Notes under the pieces: model-generated
Told to the model about the DNA's origin: nothing
The model's input: only the letters and a program-made list of their open reading frames with translations
The model's database searches: none
Program-made: the position numbers and the translations under genes
Shown: piece after piece, positions 9,192 through 16,694 of the stretch
Layout of the letters: every line of letters begins with the position of its first letter
Position numbering within the stretch: the first letter of the stretch is position 1
Assembly: GCA_964007875.1 (NCBI GenBank)
Contig: CAXGAH010000016.1
Location: 1-53,695, forward strand
Reading direction: 5' to 3'
DNA: 53,695 nt
DNA from: UBA1275 sp002323515
GTDB lineage: Bacteria > Bacteroidota > Rhodothermia > Balneolales > Balneolaceae

Positions 9192-10832
9192 TTAATCGTT
9201 AAAATATTTCTCTAGCTCGTCGGTAAACTGCACCATGATTTCAGTAGTCATATCAATTTCGTAGTCAGGTATGACCTCTTTTTGCAAACAGCTAACCACC
9301 TTGAGCCAAATAAATTTAGACTCTAGTTTTTCCAACACATCCAAATAATCCTCTTCTGAACCCTTAAACAGCTTTTTAATGTACTTCTTGCGATTCTTCT
9401 TCAGTGTCTGTGCTAAGCGATTCTCCTGCTTGTCGTTCTTTTTTTCCCAGGTTGATGCATCCAGAGAATCCTCTTCGCTTTCTTCCTGCCAAGATAAATG
9501 ACTATCCTGCTCATCATACGCACTAGTTGTACTAGATGTAGAAGGCGTGGAACTGCTATCCCCAAAAACTGAGCTTGCTAGCGTATCATTCTCGGATTCT
9601 TCTTCAGACTCATCAGACTGAGCCTTTTTTATTGGGCGATTAAAGAGATTGTCTTCATCGTCAAACATACCATTTAGCTCTTGGCTAATGGAGTGGTCTG
9701 CTGATGGCTTGGAACTGAATGAATCGGCAGATAACCAATCATCATCCGCAAATATGCTGTCTTCTTTCTGCGCTTTAACTTCATTGTTGATCGGGTTTTT
9801 TTTATTCGTTTCAACATCATTAAGAGGAGTCTCAATACTAATTGAATCCCCTTCTTGGTCTTCGGATTGAGGCTCCGCTTTCATAAATAGGGAAGCGAGA
9901 GAATCGGGATGAAGATGGTCTTCCTCCTCTTCCTGCTCATCGGCCACCCATAAAAGGGGCGGCGTTCCAGGCTCTTTGGATTCCTCATTCGATTTAGGGT
10001 TAAACACATGATCTCGTTCAGCGGCAGACTCATGTCGCACACTAGATTCCGAATCTAAGTCCGGCTGATTACTTTCCTCAATAATTTCCGAACCACTTTC
10101 TTGATCCTCCATTTGGCTGACCGGGGACCTCAAAATGTCAAGAAGTTGGTTCACTGTTAGGTTGCTTGGTGAAAGTTTATGAGACCATTCGTTGAGCCCT
10201 CGATCATCAAAATATATCCCCAACCAGTCAGAAGGAATATCCCTTCTGCAACTTACTTGATAAAGAGTTTCTAATTCTCTTTCCCACCGATCCCAATCGA
10301 ATTTTTCGACCAGTTTAGTGTATAACTGCTGAATAATTTGAGAGGCTCTAACCTTTGACAATACATGTAATTCCTTTCGCTGAAGATAAAGTGGGATGAG
10401 ATTCTTGAGCTCAGGAAAAAAAAGCAGTTCCTCGCATTTATCTTCAATGTCTTTGACCTCCATTTCTACTTTTTCACCATACAACCAATGAACTAGATAC
10501 TTGCCTGGCTCGACTAAAATGGGAACCCAAGTCTGTACAAACTCTTGACCCAGTTTGATTACATCTTCTCGTGGAACTTGGATTGTTTGAGCGGCAACTT
10601 GTAAAAAATCTTCCCACTTTTGTCTGAGTTGTGCGTCATCCCACTGGATCCAGTGCTCGTTTGATGGTCTAATTGACGCTTTAAATTGCTCTTGCACTCG
10701 ATCCCAAATATGTTCTCGCAAGTAGACCGGTAAGAGTTGAAAATGCTTAAATTGTGCCTCATCTACGGAAATAGGCAGAGATTTCCATTCCTCTGATAGT
10801 TGCTGTGCAACACTTTCGGATATTTTTGTCAT
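9192..10832 (-). CDS. hypothetical acidic modular protein, function unknown
   Basis: I do not recognise this 546-aa protein. Residues ~1-237 look folded, with many Trp, aromatic and charged residues and mixed helices. Residues ~240-465 are a low-complexity acidic, Ser-rich linker that should be disordered. It is punctuated by short hydrophobic islands such as SLASLFMKAEP, DSIFADDDWL, GMFDDEDNLFNRP and TLASSVFGD. A basic patch (KKNRKKYIKKLFKG, ~residue 475) and a predicted helical tail follow. No signal peptide or membrane segment is visible, so it is probably cytoplasmic. ATG at 10832 is preferred over the adjacent upstream GTG. It is followed after 10 nt by pccB. Confidence 0.75.
   Translation of the reverse strand: MTKISESVAQQLSEEWKSLPISVDEAQFKHFQLLPVYLREHIWDRVQEQFKASIRPSNEHWIQWDDAQLRQKWEDFLQVAAQTIQVPREDVIKLGQEFVQTWVPILVEPGKYLVHWLYGEKVEMEVKDIEDKCEELLFFPELKNLIPLYLQRKELHVLSKVRASQIIQQLYTKLVEKFDWDRWERELETLYQVSCRRDIPSDWLGIYFDDRGLNEWSHKLSPSNLTVNQLLDILRSPVSQMEDQESGSEIIEESNQPDLDSESSVRHESAAERDHVFNPKSNEESKEPGTPPLLWVADEQEEEEDHLHPDSLASLFMKAEPQSEDQEGDSISIETPLNDVETNKKNPINNEVKAQKEDSIFADDDWLSADSFSSKPSADHSISQELNGMFDDEDNLFNRPIKKAQSDESEEESENDTLASSVFGDSSSTPSTSSTTSAYDEQDSHLSWQEESEEDSLDASTWEKKNDKQENRLAQTLKKNRKKYIKKLFKGSEEDYLDVLEKLESKFIWLKVVSCLQKEVIPDYEIDMTTEIMVQFTDELEKYFND
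10800..10828 (+). promoter_or_regulatory. possible promoter for the ABC ATPase / M29 peptidase pair
   Basis: TTG (10800-10802), an 18-nt spacer and TATATTTG-like TATTTTTG (10821-10828) resemble the Bacteroidota -33/-7 pattern. The site is inside the first codons of the divergent acidic-protein gene and about 75 nt upstream of the ABC ATPase start. A match of this length can arise by chance in AT-rich DNA. Confidence 0.3.
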
Positions 10833-10861
10833 CACGTTTGCGTGGGATTTTTGGTATACTT

Positions 10862-10892
10862 CAAAAATAACGTCTCTTTAGTGGTTAAACAA
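10862..10892 (-). promoter_or_regulatory. possible promoter for the acidic protein / pccB genes
   Basis: On the minus strand, TTG (10892-10890), a 20-nt spacer and TATTTTTG (10869-10862) fit the TTG/TAnnTTTG pattern. Transcription would begin about 20 nt upstream of the ATG at 10832. It would face and partly overlap the divergent promoter proposed at 10800-10828. Confidence 0.4.
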
Positions 10893-10902
10893 CTCATGCT
10901 TC

Positions 10903-11535
10903 ATGATTGAACTGAAAGCAGTACAACTCCAAAAACAATATACCCATCGTCGGCTCTTTTCCGAACTAAGCTTCGAACATCGTTCTGGTGTACTTGGAAT
11001 TGCTGGAGCCAACGGCAGCGGGAAATCTACCTTACTCCGTTGTATTGCTTTTTTACAAGGTATTGACGCTGGGGAAATACACTGGACCGAAGAAGGCAAT
11101 GCCGTCGACCACGAAGATTTTAGGAAGGCTATTGGATTTGTTGCTCCAAATATCCAGTTTTACGACGAATTAACCGTACAAGAAAATATGGACTTTGTCC
11201 AAAAAATGAGTGGTTTTGATCCCCATAAAATCCCTCACAATCAAGCGCATCCTATTGATTGGTTAGCCAAGACACAGATTAAAGATTTAGCTGAATACCC
11301 GTATCAACGTTTATCTACCGGACAGCAGCAAAGAGTCAAATTAGCCATTGCGTTATCCCGTAATCCTAGCGTACTTTTCCTAGACGAACCTGGTGCCAAT
11401 TTAGACGCACTTGGCAAAGATTTGATCAAAGAACTATTAACTGATCTCCGAAAAAAAGGAACACTCCTTTTTTTGGCTTCAAACGACCCAAAAGAACTTG
11501 ATTTTTGTGACCGGATACTGGATTTGGATCATTAA
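10903..11535 (+). CDS. ABC transporter ATP-binding protein (CcmA-like), no permease nearby
   Basis: This is a 210-aa single ABC ATPase domain. Walker A is GANGSGKST, the signature is LSTGQQQR and Walker B plus D-loop is VLFLDEPGANLD. The small size and the LSxGQQxR form of the signature resemble CcmA-type haem exporter ATPases and ABC-2 type ATPases. No membrane partner is adjacent: the next gene is an aminopeptidase whose start lies 43 nt downstream. Its transport partner and substrate therefore cannot be assigned. ATG start at 10903. Confidence 0.88.
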   Translation: MIELKAVQLQKQYTHRRLFSELSFEHRSGVLGIAGANGSGKSTLLRCIAFLQGIDAGEIHWTEEGNAVDHEDFRKAIGFVAPNIQFYDELTVQENMDFVQKMSGFDPHKIPHNQAHPIDWLAKTQIKDLAEYPYQRLSTGQQQRVKLAIALSRNPSVLFLDEPGANLDALGKDLIKELLTDLRKKGTLLFLASNDPKELDFCDRILDLDH

Positions 11536-11578
11536 ACTCGAACTTATAATAATACTTTTAACATTAATCCCTTTTCCC

Positions 11579-12667
11579 TTGATATCAACCTACGATTACC
11601 AACTCGCCGATTTAATATTAGACCATAGCACCGAAGTAGAAGCAAACGATCATGTGATGGTACAGTTAATAGGCCTAAATGGGATTAACCTTCTCCGAGC
11701 ACTTATTCAAGGGGTACGGAAACGAGGAGCTCATCCTTTTACCCAAATTGAAGACACCGAAGTACAAAGAGAGCTGGTTGAGCAAGGGAATGAAAATTTT
11801 TGGAAAATTCAAGCCAAGGTTGACCAGCTTCCACTCATGAAACAGATGGACGTATTTATCGGCATAAGAGCATCTGAAAATATTTACGAACAATCTAAAG
11901 CCAGTAAAGAAGCTAACAAGGCCTATTCAGAACATTTTTTAAAACCTGTGCATTTTGACGAACGTGTAAATAATACACGTTGGTGTATCATGCGGTATCC
12001 ATCACCAGCCTTTGCTATGAATGCGAAGTTACCGACCCGCGAATTCACTCAATTCTATTATGATGCGTGCCTGGTTGATTATGGACAGCTCAAGAAAGCC
12101 ATGGAACCATTGGAGAAACGCCTACGAGACTCAGATCAGGTTCACCTTAAAGGAGAGGGTACTGATATAGTGCTTTCGGTAAAAGGACAAAATTGGATTC
12201 CTTGTTATGGCAGGCACAATATCCCAGATGGAGAACTATTCAGCTCACCTATTATCGATTCGGTGCAAGGAGTTATTACCTATGCTCCTAGTGTTTACCA
12301 AGGCAAGCCTTTTGAATTTGTAACACTTGAAGTTAAGGATGGGGTAGTAATCGATTTTGACTCCTCTAATAATGATGCGCTTCGTGACATTTTGAACACG
12401 GATAAGGGATCTAGACGTTTTGGTGAATTTAGTTTTGGTACGAATCCAATTATTTCTTCACCGATGTATGACATCTTGTTTGATGAAAAAATCTATGGCT
12501 CTAACCACCTTACAATAGGCAAAGACTATGAGGTAGCCCCCAATGGCAATAGCAGTACTATTCACTGGGATCTGGTCTGTATAGGGGCGGATGTTTACCT
12601 AGACGGTGAACTCATCCGCAAAGGTCGAGAATATGTGGTAGAAGATCTAAGAGGGTTGAATCCATAA
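11579..12667 (+). CDS. M29 family metallo-aminopeptidase
   Basis: M29 (AmpS/AmpT/PepS) enzymes are cytoplasmic two-metal aminopeptidases. The 362-aa product shows the family's C-terminal metal ligands: Glu219 in DGELFSSP, Glu283 in RRFGEFSFGTN, His310 in SNHLTIG, and His329/Asp331 in STIHWDLV. I set the start at TTG 11579, giving MISTYDYQLADLIL, which matches the usual M29 N-terminus. The longer frame from 11498 overlaps the ABC gene and would add a spurious hydrophobic leader. No Shine-Dalgarno is obvious. It is probably cotranscribed with the ABC ATPase. Confidence 0.88.
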   Translation: MISTYDYQLADLILDHSTEVEANDHVMVQLIGLNGINLLRALIQGVRKRGAHPFTQIEDTEVQRELVEQGNENFWKIQAKVDQLPLMKQMDVFIGIRASENIYEQSKASKEANKAYSEHFLKPVHFDERVNNTRWCIMRYPSPAFAMNAKLPTREFTQFYYDACLVDYGQLKKAMEPLEKRLRDSDQVHLKGEGTDIVLSVKGQNWIPCYGRHNIPDGELFSSPIIDSVQGVITYAPSVYQGKPFEFVTLEVKDGVVIDFDSSNNDALRDILNTDKGSRRFGEFSFGTNPIISSPMYDILFDEKIYGSNHLTIGKDYEVAPNGNSSTIHWDLVCIGADVYLDGELIRKGREYVVEDLRGLNP

Positions 12668-12680
12668 TTCACAGAGTGAT

Positions 12681-12714
12681 CTAGTTTATATCAAACTATT
12701 TCACTTCAAACTAG
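12681..12714 (+). terminator. possible shared hairpin between convergent genes
   Basis: TAGTTT (12682-12687) can pair with AAACTA (12693-12698) across a 5-nt loop, followed by a T-rich stretch. Alternatively CTAGTTT (12681-12687) can pair with AAACTAG (12708-12714). The stems are AT-rich and weak. Placement between the convergent M29 peptidase and aldehyde dehydrogenase stops supports a terminator role. Confidence 0.3.
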
Positions 12715-14222
12715 TCTACATCAAAGGAAATACCTTGTGCTAAAGGTAATGTATCGCCCCAGTTTATGGTATTGGTTTGGCGTCGCATGTAGGCTTTCCA
12801 AGCATCGCTTCCAGATTCACGACCTCCCCCCGTTTCTTTCTCCCCACCAAAAGCGCCTCCAATCTCGGCGCCACTTGTACCTATATTAATGTTCGCAATT
12901 CCACAATCCGATCCAGTTGCACTTAAAAAACGCTCGGCTTCACGTAGGTTCAAAGTAAACATTGCTGAACTCAAACCCTGTTTTACTCCATTATGCATGG
13001 CAATAGCCTCTTCCTGACTGTTATACTTTAAAATATATAAAATAGGTGCGAATGTTTCTTCTTGGACAATCTCGTAATGATTTTCTGCTTCAACAATAGC
13101 TGGGGTTACATAATTACCTTCTCCTTCCAGAACCTGCCCACCGCAAATAAGGGTTCCTCCTTCTACTTGAGCCTGTTTAAGAGCATTCTGCATAGCGATA
13201 ACCGCGTCCTGGTCAATCATTGGCCCAACTAAAGTACCTGGTTCTAACGGATCTCCAATTGTGATTTTCTCATAAATACTAACTAAGCGTTCTTTCACTT
13301 GGTCGTAGACATCTTCATGAACAATGAGACGACGTGTACTTGTGCATCGCTGACCACAGGTTCCCACCGCTCCAAAAACGGTTGCCCGAATAGCCATTTC
13401 CAAATCCGCATCTTTGCTGATAATGATCGCATTGTTTCCTCCTAACTCAAGAATACTCTTGCCCAATCGACTACCAACAACTTTAGCAACTTCCTTACCC
13501 ATACGTATGGAGCCTGTGGCTGATATTAATGGAATTCTCGAATCGGTAGTTAACCACTCACCTAACTCACGATCACCTGTCACCAAATTAAATATACCTT
13601 CGGGTAGGTTATTTTCTTTTAGCACTTTAGCCACGATTTTTTGAATGGCTACTCCACAAAGCGGCGTTTTTTCCGATCCTTTCCACACCAATACGTTGCC
13701 ACAAACAGCGGCAATCATTGCATTCCAACTCCAAACAGCCACTGGGAAATTAAAAGCGGATATGATGCCCACAATTCCCAACGGATGCCACTGTTCATAC
13801 ATTCGATGCTCCGGGCGTTCGCTGTGCATGGTTAACCCATAGAGCTGACGGCTTAGCCCCGTTGCAAAATCACAGATATCTATCATCTCTTGCACTTCAC
13901 CAAGACCTTCCTGATGAATTTTACCCATCTCATAGGTTACTAATTTTCCAAGTGGTTCTTTGAATTCACGTAATTTGTCGCCTATTTGCCGCACAATTTC
14001 TCCTCTTAGGGGAGCGGGCATTTCCCGCCAAACCAAATGCGCGTTCTGTGCGGTAGCAATGACTTGTTCATATTGCTCTTTTGATGTTAAAGTTACATTG
14101 GCAATTTTTTTACCGTCAACAGGCGTAAAGCTGCTGCTGAGGGATTTACTTTCCATGTGTTTAGTCCCGGTACTTGTTCCCGCATTAACCCCTTCAATAC
14201 CTAATTTGCGTAAAAAATCCAT
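12711..14222 (-). CDS. ALDH7-family aldehyde dehydrogenase (aminoadipate-semialdehyde dehydrogenase-like)
   Basis: This 503-aa NAD(P)-dependent aldehyde dehydrogenase resembles the antiquitin/AmaB (ALDH7) group, which oxidises alpha-aminoadipate semialdehyde / piperideine-6-carboxylate in lysine catabolism. The catalytic Cys is near residue 293 in GTCGQRCTSTRR, the general-base Glu near residue 259 in LELGGNNA, and cofactor-binding residues lie in AFNFPVAVWSWN. It is a single gene, convergent with the M29 peptidase and divergent from the SpoU methylase. No lysine 6-aminotransferase or dehydrogenase is nearby, so the pathway assignment rests on family resemblance only. ATG start at 14222. Confidence 0.88.
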   Translation of the reverse strand: MDFLRKLGIEGVNAGTSTGTKHMESKSLSSSFTPVDGKKIANVTLTSKEQYEQVIATAQNAHLVWREMPAPLRGEIVRQIGDKLREFKEPLGKLVTYEMGKIHQEGLGEVQEMIDICDFATGLSRQLYGLTMHSERPEHRMYEQWHPLGIVGIISAFNFPVAVWSWNAMIAAVCGNVLVWKGSEKTPLCGVAIQKIVAKVLKENNLPEGIFNLVTGDRELGEWLTTDSRIPLISATGSIRMGKEVAKVVGSRLGKSILELGGNNAIIISKDADLEMAIRATVFGAVGTCGQRCTSTRRLIVHEDVYDQVKERLVSIYEKITIGDPLEPGTLVGPMIDQDAVIAMQNALKQAQVEGGTLICGGQVLEGEGNYVTPAIVEAENHYEIVQEETFAPILYILKYNSQEEAIAMHNGVKQGLSSAMFTLNLREAERFLSATGSDCGIANINIGTSGAEIGGAFGGEKETGGGRESGSDAWKAYMRRQTNTINWGDTLPLAQGISFDVD

Positions 14223-14377
14223 ATGTGTTATTTGTGAATAGTTGAAAGACTAAGATAAGCACTTACGCATTAAATCACAGACGAATAGCCACAAATCTTC
14301 TTCTAAACCATTGACTTATTCTACCTATTTTATAGCTGAATTTTCTATTTAATTCTTTCTTGCATTGACCTAAACCT

Positions 14378-15220
14378 ATGAATACAGCCAGCCAAAAGCA
14401 GTTATCTCTTCTACGTAAGCTAAAACTAAAAAAGCACCGAGAACAGTTAGGTGTTTTTTTGGCTGAAGGATATCGTACAATAGAGCAAATTGTCACTAAT
14501 AAAAAACTTGTTATGGATGAACTATTCATCGATTTCGAACATGAACAAAGTGAGCAGTTAGTTTCTTTACTTGAATCCGGCTTAGATGCAGACCGCGTGT
14601 ATGGCATGAACAAAAGTACCATTAAAGATATTTCGGATACCGAGCACACTTCAGGCTGGTTGGCTGTTATTCAAATTCCAGCATCCCGTTCTCTAGATGA
14701 TTTACTCGCGCTGAATTCTTCTGCTTTTGAACAACAAACCGTGGATCCAATAACATCGGCAGTTAATCCCATTTTACTCGCTTTGGATGAAATTCAAGAC
14801 CCTGGAAATATGGGGACCATTATTAGGACAGCCGTTTGGTTTGGAGTCCAAGGTATACTGCTTGGCGTAGGGTGCGTTGATATGTGGAATCCAAAAGTAG
14901 TTCGGAGTACCGTTGGAGCATCCGGATTCGTTGCTCATACCCCCGCTAAACTTGAAGAAGCCTTGATGGAATGCCACTATGAAGGCTGGAATATCATGTT
15001 GCTGGATGGTTCGGAAGGAGCTACCCCACTCTCTTCTCCGCTGCCTAGTGGACCGAAGGTTTGGGTACTTGGAAACGAGTCTCGAGGGCTATCGACCCGT
15101 TTAAAAGAAATCCCTGAGTTCACAAGATATCGTATAGATAAGCAGGGAAAAGGGGTTGAAAGTTTGAATGCAGCCATGGCTATGGGAATAGCACTTTACA
15201 GGAGTGTTAACTTTAGCTAG
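14378..15220 (+). CDS. SpoU/TrmH-family RNA 2'-O-methyltransferase
   Basis: This is a SPOUT methyltransferase that would methylate a ribose 2'-OH of rRNA or tRNA using S-adenosylmethionine. The 280 aa contain an N-terminal substrate-binding domain, then the three SpoU motifs: DEIQDPGNMGTIIRTA (motif 1), VLGNESRGLS (motif 2) and ESLNAAMAMGIALY (motif 3). The layout matches RlmB/TsnR-like enzymes, but the target nucleotide cannot be read from sequence. It starts a two-gene plus-strand unit with the PhoH-like gene 75 nt downstream. Confidence 0.92.
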   Translation: MNTASQKQLSLLRKLKLKKHREQLGVFLAEGYRTIEQIVTNKKLVMDELFIDFEHEQSEQLVSLLESGLDADRVYGMNKSTIKDISDTEHTSGWLAVIQIPASRSLDDLLALNSSAFEQQTVDPITSAVNPILLALDEIQDPGNMGTIIRTAVWFGVQGILLGVGCVDMWNPKVVRSTVGASGFVAHTPAKLEEALMECHYEGWNIMLLDGSEGATPLSSPLPSGPKVWVLGNESRGLSTRLKEIPEFTRYRIDKQGKGVESLNAAMAMGIALYRSVNFS

Positions 15221-15295
15221 GTCATTGCATATGGCTGGGTCATTCCATTTATTACCTCTGACCCTCAATGGTTTCATCTACATTCACATACTTTT

Positions 15296-16627
15296 ATGCC
15301 CAAAAAGAAAATGAAGAAGATTTTCGTACTGGATACTTCGGTATTGTTGTATGATTACGAGGCGGTAAAAAACTTTGAAGACAATGACGTCGCTATTCCT
15401 ATTACCGTTTTAGAAGAATTAGATACCTTTAAAATAGGTAATTCTGTCACTAATTTACATGCTCGTGAATTTATTCGGTACCTATACAATATATCCGATG
15501 CCAATATGCTTCAAGAATGGATACCGATAGGAGGGCCGAAAAATGGTAAACTCAAAATCATCAGTAACGGGGGCGATCATCTTGATGCCAATAAAATATT
15601 TGGTTCAAAGAAGAATGATCATGAGATTTTGAATGCTGCGTTACGGCTTCGAGCGGAAAATCCAGACATGCGTGTGATTTTGGTCTCAAAGGATATTAAT
15701 TTACGGCTTAAAGCCAGAGCCCTAAATTTAGAAGGGCAAGATTACGAAACCGTACAGGTAAAAAATATTGATCAACTTTATAAGGGTAAAACCGAGCTTA
15801 TTCTTGTGGACCCTGCCATTATTGCCAAATTATATGAAAAAGGTAAGCTCGAACCTGAGGAGCTAATGGAAGAGACCCCTCCATCGAATCATTTCTACAT
15901 CTTAAAAAGTCATGGTTCTTCTGCTTTAGGATGGTATAATTCGAATAGCGGATTCATAGAAAATATCGAAATAAAGAATATTTATGGCATATACCCCAGA
16001 AACGCCGAACAGCATTTTGCCATGCATGCCTTAATGAATCCAAATGTATTATTGACTACCATTACTGGTTCAGCAGGTACAGGAAAGACACTTCTTGCCT
16101 TAGCTGGAGCTTTGGAGCAGCGAAGTAACTTCAAACAAATCTACCTCGCGCGTCCAATTGTGCCCTTAAGCAATCGCGATATAGGATATCTTCCGGGTGA
16201 TGCAAACGCTAAAATTGATCCGTACATGCAACCACTTTGGGACAATCTGAGTTTTATCAAAAATCAATTCAAAGAAATCAGTAAGCAATACAAAAAAATT
16301 GACGAAATGGTACAAACCGACAAGCTTCGTATCGTCCCTCTTGCTTATATTAGAGGACGAAGTTTATCGAATGTTATTTTCATTGTAGACGAAGCCCAAA
16401 ACCTAACTCCACTCGAAATTAAAACCATTATCACGAGAGCGGGTGAAAAAACAAAAATTGTCTTTACTGGGGATATATTCCAGATTGATACGCCCTATCT
16501 AGATGCCCAAAGTAACGGACTCTCCTATTTAGTCGATCGGATGCACAGCTCTCCTATTTATGCCCATATTAATTTGGAAAAGGGAGAACGCTCAGCCTTA
16601 GCAAACACCGCCAGCCAACTACTTTAA
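15296..16627 (+). CDS. PIN domain - PhoH-like ATPase fusion (PhoH2/YlaK type)
   Basis: A 443-aa two-domain protein. The N-terminal PIN nuclease domain shows acidic residues in FVLDTSVLLYD, PITVLEELD and KKNDHEILNAA. The C-terminal PhoH-type RecA-fold ATPase has Walker A GSAGTGKT and Walker B VIFIVDEAQNL, then FTGDIFQIDTPY. Related PhoH2 proteins are RNA-unwinding ribonucleases, some paired with antitoxins; no antitoxin-like small gene is next to this one. ATG at 15296; a second Met five codons later is possible. Confidence 0.9.
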   Translation: MPKKKMKKIFVLDTSVLLYDYEAVKNFEDNDVAIPITVLEELDTFKIGNSVTNLHAREFIRYLYNISDANMLQEWIPIGGPKNGKLKIISNGGDHLDANKIFGSKKNDHEILNAALRLRAENPDMRVILVSKDINLRLKARALNLEGQDYETVQVKNIDQLYKGKTELILVDPAIIAKLYEKGKLEPEELMEETPPSNHFYILKSHGSSALGWYNSNSGFIENIEIKNIYGIYPRNAEQHFAMHALMNPNVLLTTITGSAGTGKTLLALAGALEQRSNFKQIYLARPIVPLSNRDIGYLPGDANAKIDPYMQPLWDNLSFIKNQFKEISKQYKKIDEMVQTDKLRIVPLAYIRGRSLSNVIFIVDEAQNLTPLEIKTIITRAGEKTKIVFTGDIFQIDTPYLDAQSNGLSYLVDRMHSSPIYAHINLEKGERSALANTASQLL

Positions 16628-16644
16628 GGGCCTTACTATATCCC

Positions 16645-16664
16645 CTAAAAACCCCTTGGGGGTT
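16645..16664 (-). terminator. intrinsic terminator after the S9 peptidase gene
   Basis: On the minus strand, AACCCC pairs with GGGGTT across a 3-nt loop (16650-16664) and is followed directly by a run of five T residues (16651-16647). It lies 31 nt past the S9 peptidase stop. The same hairpin could also slow transcription out of the convergent PhoH-like gene, but the T-run favours the minus strand. Confidence 0.6.
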
Positions 16665-16694
16665 GGACAAAAGCGGTAGCAAACTGAATGAGGA

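Noticed and set aside
11498..11578. Hydrophobic leader in front of the M29 peptidase
   Set aside because: It overlaps the ABC ATPase gene, and M29 enzymes are cytoplasmic; the TTG at 11579 fits the family start.
14275..14649. 124-codon open frame opposite the start of the SpoU methylase gene
   Set aside because: Cys/Ser-rich shadow of the sense gene with no domain; no promoter or start signal supports it.
15296..16627. PhoH2-type toxin-antitoxin system
   Set aside because: The PIN-PhoH fusion is present, but no small antitoxin gene overlaps or immediately precedes it.
16645..16664. Resemblance of the CCCCTTGGGG hairpin to a phage T7-type terminator
   Set aside because: The short GC core is a generic intrinsic-terminator stem, and no phage gene is nearby.
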